A DNA stretch of 64,000 nucleotides, from contig NZ_LT977070.1 of the NCBI RefSeq assembly GCF_900250075.1, positions 1,495,634 through 1,559,633 on the forward strand, in the 5' to 3' direction. The position numbers and the translations under genes were made by a program. The notes below the pieces were generated by a model. It worked only from the letters and a program-made list of their open reading frames with translations. It was not told the DNA's origin and made no database searches. This DNA comes from Cupriavidus taiwanensis (lineage in GTDB: Bacteria; Pseudomonadota; Gammaproteobacteria; Burkholderiales; Burkholderiaceae). Below, piece after piece: positions 29,588 to 38,494 of this stretch. Numbering within the stretch: the first letter of the stretch is position 1; each line of letters begins with the position of its first letter.

Positions 29588-30826
29588 ATGAAACTGAAGC
29601 TTAACCGCCGCGGCGCGACGCAAGTCCGCCGCGCCGCCCTGGTTGTGCCCGTGCTTGCTGCCGGTGTGCTGACCGGCTGCAGCAGCCTCAACGAGGCCAT
29701 GCAGCCCGACAAGATCGACTACAAGTCGTCGGCCTCGAAGCGCACGCCCACGCTAGACGTGCCGCCCGACCTGACCAAGCTGGAAGGCGACCGGCGCTAT
29801 TCGGTGCCCGATGCCAACGGCACCTCGACGCTGTCGACCTACAGCCAGGCCACCAAGGTGCGCGAGCAATCGCCGACCGAGAACGTACTGCCGTCGGCGC
29901 AGGGCATCCGCATGGAGCGCGACGGCAACCAGCGCTGGCTGGTGATCAGCAACGGCATGCGCGGCGACCAGCTGTGGCAGCAACTGCGCGGCTTCTGGCA
30001 GGAAAGCGGTTTCCTGCTGGTGCAGGACTCGCCCGAGACCGGCATCATGGAAACCGACTGGGCCGAGAACCGCGCCAAGATCCCGCAGGACATCATCCGC
30101 AATACCATCGGCAAGGTGTTCGACGGCCTGTACTCCACCTCCGAGCGCGACAAGTTCCGTACCCGCGTTGAGCGCGCGCAGAACGGCACGCTGGAAGTCT
30201 TCATCAGCCACCGTGGCGCGCAGGAACAGCTGACCGGCATCGACAAGTCGAGCACGGTGTGGACCCCGCGCCCGGCCGATCCCGAGCTGGAAGCCGAGTT
30301 CCTGTCGCGCCTGGCCCAGCGCCTGGGCGTGCAGAAGGAGCAGGCCGACCGCATGGCCAAGAACCCGACGCCGGCCGGCAATACCGCCGCGGCGGCGGGC
30401 GCTGCCGCCGGCACCACGGCCGCCGCGGGGGCCGCTGCCGGCGCCGACGGTGCCACGCCGAACAAGTCGTACCTGGCCCAGGTCAATGGCGCCCCGGCGC
30501 TGCAGCTGCCCGAGCCGTTCGACCGCGCCTGGCGCTCGGTGGGGCTGTCGCTGGACCGCGTCAACTTCACCGTCGAAGATCGCGATCGCGCGCAAGGGCT
30601 GTATTACGTGCGCTATGTCGACCCGCGCAACACGGTCGACAACCGCGGCTTCTTCTCCAAGCTGTTCACCAAGCCGGACGATCCCAAGACCGCCAAGAAG
30701 TACCGCGTCTCGCTCAAGGGCACGGGCAGCGGCACGCTGGTGACAGTGCTCAACGATGCCGGCCAGCCGGAGAACGGCGAAGTCGGCAAGCGCATCCTGT
30801 CGCTGCTCGACGAGCAACTGCACTGA
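29588..30826 (+). CDS. bamC: Outer membrane assembly lipoprotein BamC
   Basis: BamC is the NlpB lipoprotein of the BAM complex that folds outer-membrane proteins. The protein (412 residues from ATG at 29588) has a signal peptide with lipobox VLTGC, then the unstructured, conserved N-terminal stretch (KIDYKSSASKRTPTLDVPPDLTKL) that binds BamD, and two helix-grip domains (~90-225 and ~300-410). They are joined by an Ala/Gly-rich linker (~258-290) longer than in E. coli. A GTG at 29582 in frame would add two residues. Confidence 0.93.
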   Translation: MKLKLNRRGATQVRRAALVVPVLAAGVLTGCSSLNEAMQPDKIDYKSSASKRTPTLDVPPDLTKLEGDRRYSVPDANGTSTLSTYSQATKVREQSPTENVLPSAQGIRMERDGNQRWLVISNGMRGDQLWQQLRGFWQESGFLLVQDSPETGIMETDWAENRAKIPQDIIRNTIGKVFDGLYSTSERDKFRTRVERAQNGTLEVFISHRGAQEQLTGIDKSSTVWTPRPADPELEAEFLSRLAQRLGVQKEQADRMAKNPTPAGNTAAAAGAAAGTTAAAGAAAGADGATPNKSYLAQVNGAPALQLPEPFDRAWRSVGLSLDRVNFTVEDRDRAQGLYYVRYVDPRNTVDNRGFFSKLFTKPDDPKTAKKYRVSLKGTGSGTLVTVLNDAGQPENGEVGKRILSLLDEQLH

Positions 30827-30893
30827 GCCGGCGCATGAGTGCTGGCTTGCCAGCCGGCCGTCCTGGCCGGTGCCTGGCGGGGAGGGCGCGGCC

Positions 30894-31682
30894 ATGATGC
30901 GCTTCGCCTTCCTCGGCAGCGGCAGCGAGGGCAACTCGCTGCTGATCGAATCCCGCGAAGACACCACCACTACGCGCGTGCTGCTGGACTGCGGCTTCGG
31001 CATCCGCGAGACCGCCCGGCGCCTGGAGCGCCTGGGCGTCACGCCGGACCAGCTCGACGCCGTGCTGGTCACGCACGAGCATGGCGACCATGTCGGTTCG
31101 GCCTATGCCTTTGCCGCGCGCCATCGCCTGACGGTCTATGCCAGCCACGGCACCTGGCTGGCCACCTCGCACCTGCGCGGCGCCGACGTGGCCGACGTGC
31201 GGGTCTGCTGTGCCGACCATGGCTTCGCCATCGGCGGCCTGCAGGTGCTGCCCTACACCGTGCCGCACGACGCGCGCGAGCCGGTGCAGTTCGTGCTGTC
31301 GGACGGGCAGGCACGGCTGGGTGTGCTAACCGATACGGGCATGGAAACGCCTTACGTGACCGCGCGCCTGGCGGGCGTCGATGCGCTGGTGCTCGAATGC
31401 AATCATGACCGCGAGATGCTGCGCAATTCGGTCTACCCGGCCTCGCTCAAGCGGCGCATCGGCGGCGACTTCGGCCACCTGGCCAATGAAGTCGCGGCCA
31501 GCATCCTGGCGCAGGTAGCCCATGATGGCCTGAACCGCGTGGTGGCGGCCCACCTGAGCAAGCAGAACAATACGCGTGAACTGGCCACCGGGGCGCTGGC
31601 GGCGGCGCTGGGCGCAAGGCCGAGCGAAGTGCTGGTGGCGGACCAGGACGAAGGCCTGGCGTGGCAGGCGGTGCGGGCCTGA
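30894..31682 (+). CDS. MBL-fold metallo-hydrolase (YycJ/VicX type)
   Basis: A 262-residue metallo-beta-lactamase-fold protein. It starts MMRFAFLGSGSEGNSLLIES and has the zinc motif VTHEHGDHVGSA (~55-66), a later His in YTVPHDAREPV, Asp in LTDTGMET and ECNHD. It matches the YycJ/VicX group of cytoplasmic hydrolases, some of which act as 5'-exonucleases. It follows bamC by 67 bp. A GGAGGG site precedes the two adjacent ATG codons; the first is used here. Confidence 0.9.
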   Translation: MMRFAFLGSGSEGNSLLIESREDTTTTRVLLDCGFGIRETARRLERLGVTPDQLDAVLVTHEHGDHVGSAYAFAARHRLTVYASHGTWLATSHLRGADVADVRVCCADHGFAIGGLQVLPYTVPHDAREPVQFVLSDGQARLGVLTDTGMETPYVTARLAGVDALVLECNHDREMLRNSVYPASLKRRIGGDFGHLANEVAASILAQVAHDGLNRVVAAHLSKQNNTRELATGALAAALGARPSEVLVADQDEGLAWQAVRA

Positions 31683-31730
31683 GGCCCGTGGCTGCAGGGA
31701 CCGCGCGAGGGCGCGCCCCAAAAACAAAAA

Positions 31731-31753
31731 CCGGCCCGAAGGCCGGTTTTTTT
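31731..31753. terminator. Bidirectional Rho-independent terminator
   Basis: CCGGCC (31731-31736), CGAA loop, GGCCGG (31741-31746), with A-rich DNA on the left (31721-31730) and seven T on the right. It serves the MBL hydrolase gene on the plus strand and the small lipoprotein gene on the minus strand, which converge here. Confidence 0.9.
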
Positions 31754-31769
31754 ATCGGTCAGAAACCGA

Positions 31770-32012
31770 TTACTGCTTGGCGGCCGGAGCCGAAGCGTCA
31801 GCAGCCGGAGCCGAGGCGTCAGCAGCCGGGGCCGAAGCGTCAGCAGCCGGAGCGACCGGGGCTTCAGCAGCCGGAGCCGAAGCTTCAGCAGCAGGAGCGG
31901 TAGCAGCCGGAGCAGCCGTGTCAGCGGCCGGGGCGGCAGCTTCTTCCTTCTTGCCGCAAGCAGCGAGAGCAACAGCGGCCAGCAGCGATGCGATCAGGAG
32001 AGACTTCTTCAT
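31770..32012 (-). CDS. Small Ala/Pro-rich repeat lipoprotein
   Basis: An 80-residue predicted lipoprotein. Residues 1-18 are a signal peptide (MKKSLLIASLLAAVALAA) with Cys19 as the lipidation site. The rest is low-complexity Ala/Pro/Asp/Ser, ending in three near-exact copies of the 7-residue unit ASAPAAD. AAAGGA lies before the ATG. The upstream region is unusually A/T-rich and holds an 18-bp perfect palindrome. No family function is known to me; small abundant envelope lipoproteins of this kind are common in Cupriavidus and Ralstonia. Confidence 0.85.
   Translation of the reverse strand: MKKSLLIASLLAAVALAACGKKEEAAAPAADTAAPAATAPAAEASAPAAEAPVAPAADASAPAADASAPAADASAPAAKQ
31783..31845. repeat. 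Three tandem 21-bp repeats in the lipoprotein gene
   Basis: Three copies of a 21-bp unit (31783-31803, 31804-31824, 31825-31845) differ at one position each; a degraded fourth copy follows. Each encodes seven residues, so gain or loss of units would keep the frame. Confidence 0.9.
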
Positions 32013-32053
32013 TGTTCGTCCTTTAACTTGTAATAACGAAAAACAGGCGATGA

Positions 32054-32071
32054 ATAATTACCGGTAATTAT
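32054..32071. promoter_or_regulatory. Perfect 18-bp palindrome upstream of the small lipoprotein
   Basis: ATAATTACCGGTAATTAT is a perfect palindrome 41 bp before the lipoprotein start, inside the 198-bp A/T-rich gap between that gene and the cupin gene. It may be a regulator-binding site or form a hairpin near the 5' end of the transcript. No regulator gene is adjacent. Confidence 0.6.
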
Positions 32072-32210
32072 CGCTCTTGAACTGCAAAATTAGGCCCTCC
32101 CGGGTGCCGACATATGCAGTGGTCCACAGTACTAGCCAGCCAACGATTATATCCGCGTTTTCCCGGCTTGTGTAGCGCCGAAATTTGCTGATTCGCAATG
32201 TTACGCATTA

Positions 32211-33416
32211 TTACAGCCGCGGCCCCAATTGCAACCATCCTTCCAGGGTCCAGTGATGGAAGGTTTCCATCAAATCGGGCAGATCGGCACAGTTCTCGAC
32301 CTCCTGCGCACTAAGCTGCCGATTATCGGCCAACTTCTTCAGCCACGGCATCAATTCGGCCGGCGGCTCGTAGGCTTCTCCGTTCAGGAAGAAATTGGCC
32401 CGGTCGTAAAGCGCAATCGATGCCGGTGCCAGCACCACCCCATGCCGGGACGCCAGTGTCGCATAACGGCGCAACGGCATGTCAGCGATCTCTGCAAATT
32501 CAACGCCAGGTTTGGGCTCGGACAGATGGCTGCCGAGGAATTCCGAGACCATCTGGCTGTTCCATTGCAGTGCCTTGAGCCGTTCCGCCACCGCTTTGGC
32601 CATGCCCGCCGGCAATTGCGCGGGACGCGTCGCGGCGCGCTCGCCGGCATCGGCATAACGGCCGCCGAGATCCTCGTTGTCTTCCACAGTTTCTGACAGC
32701 CATGCCAGGAAGTGTCCGGCCAATTCGCGATAGGCGGGCGCGCGGAAACCGATCGAGCAGGTCATGCATTCGCCTTCGGCAATACCATCGTGCGCATATT
32801 GCGGCGGCAGGTACAGCATGTCGCCCGGTTCCAGCACCCATTCCTGTTCAGCGCTGAAGTCGGCAAGAATCTTCAGCGGCATCTCAGGGATCAGCTCGAG
32901 GCTGGTCTGTGACGAAATGCGCCAGCGGCGTCGGCCCGAGACTTGCAGCAGGAACACGTCGTACGAGTCGAAGTGCGGGCCCACGCCGCCGCCATCGGTG
33001 GCGTAGCTGACCATCACGTCGTCGAGGCGCGCATCGGGCACAAAGCGGAAGCGGCCCATCAGTTCCGCCGCGGCGGCATCGTGCAGGTTGACGCCCTGCA
33101 CCAGCAGCGTCCACTGGCGGGTCTTGACGCCGGGGAGGTTTTCGCGCGCAAATGGACCATGCGCGAGCTTCCAGCGGTTGCGGAAGTGCGTCACCAGGCG
33201 CGATTCGACATCGTCGCGATCGGCGAGATCGAAAAGCGCATCGCGCGACACCGGCGGCACAATTCCCGGCACCGCCTGTCGAATGAGCAAGGGCTTGCGA
33301 TGCCAGACATCCCGCATGAATGCAGCAGGCGTCATGCCACCAAGCAGGTCGAGCGGAGTGTCTGGATCGACGGGGCCAGGGGGCAGGGCCTGCGCGTATA
33401 ATGCGGAATCGTTCAT
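32211..33416 (-). CDS. JmjC/cupin-type 2-oxoglutarate oxygenase (RoxA/YcfD family)
   Basis: A 401-residue protein of the ribosomal oxygenase family; E. coli YcfD (RoxA) hydroxylates an arginine of ribosomal protein L16. The iron site is visible as His-X-Asp in GGGVGPHFDSYDVFLLQ and the distal His in PPQYAHDGIAEGE. GRRRWRIS and SIGFRAPAYRELAGHF are also family-typical. The C-terminal winged-helix part runs from ~280. Start at 33416 keeps the conserved TPLDLLGGMTPAAFM segment. The start codon lies only 11 bp from the divergent slyD start, and the slyD -10 element falls inside this gene. Confidence 0.9.
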   Translation of the reverse strand: MNDSALYAQALPPGPVDPDTPLDLLGGMTPAAFMRDVWHRKPLLIRQAVPGIVPPVSRDALFDLADRDDVESRLVTHFRNRWKLAHGPFARENLPGVKTRQWTLLVQGVNLHDAAAAELMGRFRFVPDARLDDVMVSYATDGGGVGPHFDSYDVFLLQVSGRRRWRISSQTSLELIPEMPLKILADFSAEQEWVLEPGDMLYLPPQYAHDGIAEGECMTCSIGFRAPAYRELAGHFLAWLSETVEDNEDLGGRYADAGERAATRPAQLPAGMAKAVAERLKALQWNSQMVSEFLGSHLSEPKPGVEFAEIADMPLRRYATLASRHGVVLAPASIALYDRANFFLNGEAYEPPAELMPWLKKLADNRQLSAQEVENCADLPDLMETFHHWTLEGWLQLGPRL

Positions 33417-33420
33417 GGAG
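33397..33420 (+). promoter_or_regulatory. slyD -10 element and ribosome-binding site inside the divergent gene's 5' end
   Basis: TATAAT at 33397-33402 and GGAG at 33417-33420, seven bases before the TTG start of slyD. The -10 element lies within the first codons of the oppositely oriented cupin gene, so the two genes share an overlapping start region. Confidence 0.65.
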
Positions 33421-33427
33421 TCAAGAA

Positions 33428-33955
33428 TTGAAAATCGCTAAGAACACGGTGGTGTCCGTGATGTACAAGCTATCGGACGCGCAAGGCAATCTGATCGAGG
33501 AGTCAGATGAAGCCATGGTCTATTTGCACGGCGGCTATGATGGCACGTTCCCCAAGATCGAGGAAGCGCTCGACGGCCATGACACCGGCTTCGAGACCCA
33601 GTTGCAGCTGGAGCCGGAAGACGCGTTCGGCGACTACGATGCCGACCTGGTAAAGGTCGAGCCGCGCAACCGCTTCCCCGAGCCGCTCGAAGTCGGCATG
33701 CAGTTCGAAGGCATGCCCGAGGACGGCGACGAAGAAGACTCCGTCATCTACACCGTGACCGACGTGGCCGAGGACAAGGTCGTGCTGGACGGCAACCATC
33801 CGCTGGCCGGCATGGCGCTGCGCTTCTGGCTGAAGGTTTCGGAAGTGCGCGAAGCCACCGCCGAGGAAGTCGAGCATGGCCACGCCCACGGCGCCTCGGG
33901 CGTCGAAGTGGTGGACGAAGACGAGGACGACGATACCCCGCGCACGCTGCACTGA
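33428..33955 (+). CDS. slyD: FKBP-type peptidyl-prolyl isomerase SlyD
   Basis: SlyD is a cytoplasmic prolyl isomerase and chaperone that also helps nickel delivery. The 175-residue protein begins KIAKNTVVSVMYKLSDAQGNLIE; the FKBP part has YLHGGYDGTFPKIEEALDGH and the inserted IF chaperone domain lies at ~70-120 (PEDAFGDYDADLVKVEPRN, NHPLAGMALRFWLKV). The C-terminal tail is short and acidic with a few His (EHGHAHG), unlike the long His/Cys-rich metal-binding tail of E. coli SlyD. No ATG or GTG is usable; TTG at 33428 with GGAG seven bases upstream is the clear start. Confidence 0.92.
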   Translation: MKIAKNTVVSVMYKLSDAQGNLIEESDEAMVYLHGGYDGTFPKIEEALDGHDTGFETQLQLEPEDAFGDYDADLVKVEPRNRFPEPLEVGMQFEGMPEDGDEEDSVIYTVTDVAEDKVVLDGNHPLAGMALRFWLKVSEVREATAEEVEHGHAHGASGVEVVDEDEDDDTPRTLH

Positions 33956-33981
33956 GCGTTCGCCTGCAGTGCTGTCACCAG

Positions 33982-34011
33982 GAAGCCGGCCGTTGCCGGC
34001 TTCTTTGCTTT
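33982..34011 (+). terminator. Rho-independent terminator of slyD
   Basis: A perfect 9-bp stem (GAAGCCGGC at 33982-33990, GCCGGCTTC at 33995-34003) with CGTT loop, followed by TTTGCTTT. It lies between slyD and the convergent exported phosphoesterase-like gene. Confidence 0.85.
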
Positions 34012-34035
34012 GGGTGCGTTGCTTTGGCGCGCGCG

Positions 34036-35076
34036 TCAGTTCGGTGCCGGGGCGTCCTTCAGCACCACCGCGAACGGCGACGCCGCGGCGGGCGTGATTA
34101 CCAACTCGGCCCATTGCGAAATCGAGCTGGCCGGCAGCGACACGCGCGTGAAGTTCTGCAGCACCTTTCCGGCCGCGTCGCGCAGCGGCTTGTCGATGCC
34201 GAAGCCGCTGTCGGCGCCGCTGCCGGCGGCGTGCACAAGCAACACCTGGCCGTTGAAGCGCGCGCTCAGGTCGCGCAGCTGCCGCTTGAATTCCAGGTAG
34301 CCATCGCGCGTGCGATGGCGCATGAAGCCGTCGAGCAGCGTGGGCCGTCCTTTCTTCTCCCAGCCGTTGGCGAAATGCGGATCGGCATGGGCCACCACCA
34401 CGATGCCGTTCAGGTCGCGCTGGCGCGCCACCGAGAACGCCCGCGCGAGCCACTGCCGGTTGGCTTCGCGCCGGTCCTCGAATTCGCTGTTGCGGCCGCC
34501 TTCGTCGCGGTAGTGGTTGTTGTCGCCCGGCACGTTGAGGCCGACGATCAGCACGTCGCCGACACTGATGCGCATGTTCTCGCGGAAGCTGCGGAACAGC
34601 GCCTGGTCCGATTGCCGCACCAGCGGCCGCGTCTGCCGTCCGAGCGTGGCGTCTTCCGGAAAGAACAGTTCGCGCAGCCGGCTCAGCCGCTCGACCGGGT
34701 CGAAGCTGCCGTTGACCGGCAGCCGGCACTCGGACCAGTCGGTTTCGCCCGGCACGTAGATCAGCGGCAGCGGCGACTGGTTCAGCAACTGCTGGCGGCT
34801 GCCGAGCACGGCGTCGCTGCATGACTCCGTATCGCCCTTGATGCCGCCGGCGTGGATCACAAGGTTCAGCTTGCGCTCGGCGAAGTGGTCGAGCAGCGTC
34901 GCCAGGCTGGCTTCCGCGGCTGGCCATTGCGGCAGGTCGGCGATCAGCGCGACTCGCACCACCTGCGGCTTGGCCGGCGCCCGCGCCGCCAGCGCGTGCG
35001 GTGCGGCCGCCGCCATGGCGGCCAGGCACAGCCATGGCAGCAGCAGGCTCGGCAGGGCCCGGGGCAGCGCCTTCAT
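34036..35076 (-). CDS. Exported metallophosphoesterase-like protein
   Basis: A 346-residue protein with a signal peptide (hydrophobic to ~30, ending ALAA-type). The rest resembles calcineurin-like phosphoesterases of a divergent group: [12 protein letters not shown] stands where HxGD is expected, PGETDWSEC in place of GNHD/E, then [15 protein letters not shown], a late [10 protein letters not shown], and [12 protein letters not shown] in place of the final GHxH. Several metal ligands therefore look altered, so activity is uncertain. Its start overlaps the mutS stop by 4 bp (ATGA), so it is translated from the mutS transcript. Confidence 0.7.
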   Translation of the reverse strand: MKALPRALPSLLLPWLCLAAMAAAAPHALAARAPAKPQVVRVALIADLPQWPAAEASLATLLDHFAERKLNLVIHAGGIKGDTESCSDAVLGSRQQLLNQSPLPLIYVPGETDWSECRLPVNGSFDPVERLSRLRELFFPEDATLGRQTRPLVRQSDQALFRSFRENMRISVGDVLIVGLNVPGDNNHYRDEGGRNSEFEDRREANRQWLARAFSVARQRDLNGIVVVAHADPHFANGWEKKGRPTLLDGFMRHRTRDGYLEFKRQLRDLSARFNGQVLLVHAAGSGADSGFGIDKPLRDAAGKVLQNFTRVSLPASSISQWAELVITPAAASPFAVVLKDAPAPN

Positions 35077-37772
35077 GCCGTATCGACCGCCTCGCCCGCC
35101 AGCGCCTTGAGCCGGTATAGCGCCTCCAGCGCCGCGCGCGGCGTCAGCGTGTCCGGATCCATATCGGCCAGCGCGTCGATCACGGCTGCCTGCTCGGGCG
35201 CCGACGCGGGGGCGGAGGCGGCGGTGGCGGCAGCGTCGTCATCCCAGGCGTCGTCGCCGTCCGGCGTCGGCGGCGCGGCGAACAGGTCAAGCTGCGGCGT
35301 AGGCGTAGCGTCGGCGGATTGCTGCTCCAGCCAGGCCAGGTGCTTGCGCGCGGCGCGGATTACCGGCTGCGGCACGCCCGCCAGTTGCGCCACCTGCAGG
35401 CCGTAGCTCTGGCTGGCCGGGCCGTCCTGCACCGCGTGCAGGAACACGATGCCATCGCCATGCTCGACCGCCGACAGGTGCACGTTGGCCGCCTGCGGAA
35501 ACTCCTGCGGCAGCTGCGTCAGTTCGAAGTAGTGCGTGGCGAACAGGGTATGGCTGCGGTTGTGCGACAGCAGGTGGCGCGCAATCGCCCACGCCAGCGC
35601 CAGGCCGTCGAAGGTCGAGGTGCCGCGGCCGATCTCGTCCATCAGCACCAGCGATGCCGGAGTGGCGTGATGCAGGATGCCGGCGGCCTCGGTCATCTCG
35701 ACCATGAAGGTCGAGCGCCCGCCGGCCAGGTCGTCGGCGGCGCCGATGCGGGTAAAGATGCGGTCGATCGGTCCGATCACCGCGCGCCGCGCCGGCACAT
35801 AGGCGCCGACGCAGGCCAGCAGCACGATCAGCGCGGTCTGGCGCATGAAGGTCGATTTACCGCCCATGTTCGGGCCGGTGATCAGCAACAGCTTGCGCGC
35901 CTCGTTGAGCTGGCAGTCGTTGGCGATGAACGCCACCGACTCCGCCGCGAGCTGGCCCTCGACCACCGGATGGCGGCCCTGCACGATATCGACCACGTTC
36001 TCGGCGACGCGCTCCGGCGCCGACCAGTCCAGTGTCTGTGCGCGCTCTGCCAGGGCCGCCAGCACGTCCAGCCGCGCCAGCGCGGCGGCCACGCGCTGCA
36101 GCTCGGCGATATGCGGCAGCAGTGCCTGCAGCAGGCCTTCGTACAGCTGCTTTTCGCGCGCCAGCGCCCGGTCCTGCGCCGACAAGGCCTTGTCCTCGAA
36201 GGCCTTCAGCTCGGGAGTGATGTAGCGCTCGGCGTTCTTCAGGGTCTGGCGGCGCCGGTAGTCGTCGGGCACCTTGTCGGCCTGGCCGTTGGTGACCTCG
36301 ATGTAGAAGCCATGCACGCGGTTGAATTCGACGCGCAGGTTGGCAATGCCGGTGCGCGCGCGCTCGCGCGCTTCCAGGTCGATCAGGAACTGGCCGCAGT
36401 TTTCGGAGATATCGCGCAGCTCGTCGAGCTCGGCATCGAAGCCGCGCGCGATCACGCCGCCGTCGCGCACCACGGTGGCGGGCTCTTCGGCCACGGCGCG
36501 CACCAGCAGGTCCAGGCAGTCCTGCGGCACGGCCAGGTCCTGCAGGGTCTGCGCCAGCAGCATGCTGCCCTGGTCGTCGCGCAGGCAGGCCTGCACCTCG
36601 GGCAGCGCGCGCAGCGTGTCGCGCAGCGACGACAGGTCGCGCGGGCGCGCATTGAGCAGCGCCAGCCGCGAGGTGATGCGCTCGACGTCGGCCAGCCGGC
36701 GCAGCGCCCCGCGCAGCGCGTCGGTGCCCTGGTCGATCAGCACGCCGATGGCCTGCTGGCGTGCCTGCGGCACGGCCGGGTCGCGCAGCGGGTGGTGCAG
36801 CCAGTGGCGCAGCGCGCGGCTGCCCATGGCGGTGCAGCAGGTGTCCAGCAGCGAGAACAGCGTCGGCGACTCGCCGCCGCGCAGCGTTTCGGTCAGTTCC
36901 AGGTTACGCCGGGTGGCGGAATCCAGTCCGACGTACTCCGATTCGCGCTCGACCTTCACGCCCTGCACATGGCGCAGCGACTGCCCTTGGGTGGTGGCGG
37001 CGTAGTTCAGCAGCGCGCCCGCCGCGCCCAGCGCGGCCCCCAGGCCGGCACAGCCGAACGGTTCCAGGCTGGCCACGCCCAACTGCTCGCGCAGCCGGCG
37101 CGTGCCGGCGTCCTGGTCGAAATGCCATTCCGGCAGGCGGGTTCGTGCGCAAGCCAGCGCGGGCAGGTCAATGCCATCCGCATACAAAAGCTCGGCCGGG
37201 CGAATGCGCTCCAGCTCGCGGCCCAGCAGCGCCGCTTCGCATTCCATCAGGCGCAGCTCGCCGCTGGCCAGGTTCAGCCACGCCAGGCCGGTCTTGCTGA
37301 CGCCGCGGCGCGTGGTCTGCTGGTGCACGGCCATCAGGAAGGTATCGGCCTTGTCCGGCAGCAGCGCGGCATCGGTCAGCGTGCCGGGGGTGACGATGCG
37401 CACCACCTTGCGCTCCACCGGCCCCTTGCTGGTGGCGGGGTCGCCGATCTGCTCGCAGATCGCCACCGACTCGCCAAGCTTTACCAACCGTGCCAGATAC
37501 TGGTCGGCCGAATGGAAGGGGATACCGGCCATGCGGATCGGCACGCCATTCGACGCGCCGCGCGCGGTCAGCGTGATGTCGAGCAGGCGCGCGGCCTTCT
37601 CGGCATCGTCATGGAAAAGTTCATAGAAGTCACCCATGCGGTAGAACAGCAGGGTTTCGGGGTGGTCCCCCTTGATGCGCAAATATTGCTGCATCATGGG
37701 CGTGTGGCGGCTGCCTGCGGCGTCTGCCTGTGCCTGTTCAGGGTCGGTTTTCTTCTGCAATCCCATTGCCAT
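35073..37772 (-). CDS. mutS: DNA mismatch repair protein MutS
   Basis: MutS binds mismatches and starts methyl-directed repair with MutL. The 899-residue protein has the mismatch-binding Phe-X-Glu motif in [16 protein letters not shown], the core and clamp domains, Walker [10 protein letters not shown] at 633-641, Walker B region [16 protein letters not shown] and [11 protein letters not shown]. The C-terminus has a Pro/Ala/Asp-rich linker (~800-865) and a final helix-turn-helix-like segment that carries the dimer/tetramer region. It is followed by the exported phosphoesterase-like gene with a 4-bp overlap. Confidence 0.97.
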   Translation of the reverse strand: MAMGLQKKTDPEQAQADAAGSRHTPMMQQYLRIKGDHPETLLFYRMGDFYELFHDDAEKAARLLDITLTARGASNGVPIRMAGIPFHSADQYLARLVKLGESVAICEQIGDPATSKGPVERKVVRIVTPGTLTDAALLPDKADTFLMAVHQQTTRRGVSKTGLAWLNLASGELRLMECEAALLGRELERIRPAELLYADGIDLPALACARTRLPEWHFDQDAGTRRLREQLGVASLEPFGCAGLGAALGAAGALLNYAATTQGQSLRHVQGVKVERESEYVGLDSATRRNLELTETLRGGESPTLFSLLDTCCTAMGSRALRHWLHHPLRDPAVPQARQQAIGVLIDQGTDALRGALRRLADVERITSRLALLNARPRDLSSLRDTLRALPEVQACLRDDQGSMLLAQTLQDLAVPQDCLDLLVRAVAEEPATVVRDGGVIARGFDAELDELRDISENCGQFLIDLEARERARTGIANLRVEFNRVHGFYIEVTNGQADKVPDDYRRRQTLKNAERYITPELKAFEDKALSAQDRALAREKQLYEGLLQALLPHIAELQRVAAALARLDVLAALAERAQTLDWSAPERVAENVVDIVQGRHPVVEGQLAAESVAFIANDCQLNEARKLLLITGPNMGGKSTFMRQTALIVLLACVGAYVPARRAVIGPIDRIFTRIGAADDLAGGRSTFMVEMTEAAGILHHATPASLVLMDEIGRGTSTFDGLALAWAIARHLLSHNRSHTLFATHYFELTQLPQEFPQAANVHLSAVEHGDGIVFLHAVQDGPASQSYGLQVAQLAGVPQPVIRAARKHLAWLEQQSADATPTPQLDLFAAPPTPDGDDAWDDDAAATAASAPASAPEQAAVIDALADMDPDTLTPRAALEALYRLKALAGEAVDTA

Positions 37773-37838
37773 TTAGCCTGTCTGGCGGTGGGCCTGCGTC
37801 GTGCCGCCCGATCCGCGCCGAACGCACCTTGCGTGCCA

Positions 37839-37860
37839 AGAAAAGCGCCCCCGCGGGGGC
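37839..37860 (-). terminator. Candidate terminator downstream of the universal stress protein gene
   Basis: On the minus strand a GC-rich palindrome (GCCCCCGCGGGGGC, 37847-37860) is followed by GCTTTTCTT. It lies between the stress protein gene and mutS. Confidence 0.6.
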
Positions 37861-37982
37861 GGGCCGGGCGCTGCTCCGGCGGCCTGTGGCCGCGGCACGA
37901 AGGGGCGTTTTCGAATATGGGCGATATGGTACAGCACGGTGCTGCCGCCGAAGCGGCGCAGCCGCGCTGCGCGGGTGCTGGA

Positions 37983-38417
37983 TCAGCGGAACACCAGCAC
38001 CGGGATGTTGCTATGGGTCAGCACTTTCTGCGTTTCGCTGCCGAGCAGCAGGCCGCTGAGTCCGCGCCGGCCGTGCGAGGCCATGAAGATGACATCGCAG
38101 CCCAGGTCCCGGGCGGCATGGATGATGCCCTGGTACGGCGCCGAAGCGCTGGAGACGTGGCCGCTGCATGGCACGCCGGCCAGCGCGGCCGCGGACTCGA
38201 CCTTGGCCAGTTCCTGGCGCGCCTCGGCTTCGACGCGCTGCTGGTAGGCGTCCCGCTTTTCGTGCGAGCTGTCGCTGGTAAGCACATAGGGATAGCTCTC
38301 CACGCACATGTAGGGCGTGAGCCGTGCCCCGGCGGTGCGGGCGAACTGGATGCCGGCGGAGACGGCCTGGTGCGACAGCTCCGAGCCGTCGACGGGGAGC
38401 AGGATGTGCTTGAACAT
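37983..38417 (-). CDS. Universal stress protein (UspA family)
   Basis: A 144-residue single-domain UspA protein with N-terminal KHILLPVDGSELSHQAVSAG and the C-terminal nucleotide-binding motif MASHGRRGLSGLLLGSETQKVL (G-2X-G-9X-G(S/T)), which marks the ATP-binding subgroup. The internal SDSSHEKRDAYQQRVEAEAR stretch is helical. AAAAAGGA lies before the ATG. It is next to a polyphosphate kinase gene on the same strand (77 bp apart), so both may respond to stress or starvation. Confidence 0.93.
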   Translation of the reverse strand: MFKHILLPVDGSELSHQAVSAGIQFARTAGARLTPYMCVESYPYVLTSDSSHEKRDAYQQRVEAEARQELAKVESAAALAGVPCSGHVSSASAPYQGIIHAARDLGCDVIFMASHGRRGLSGLLLGSETQKVLTHSNIPVLVFR

Positions 38418-38494
38418 GGGGTCCTTTTTCAGTTGTTGTGTGAAGCGAATGGCGCGAGCCGGGCACACGAGGGCGGAGCCCGGTCTTGCCACGC

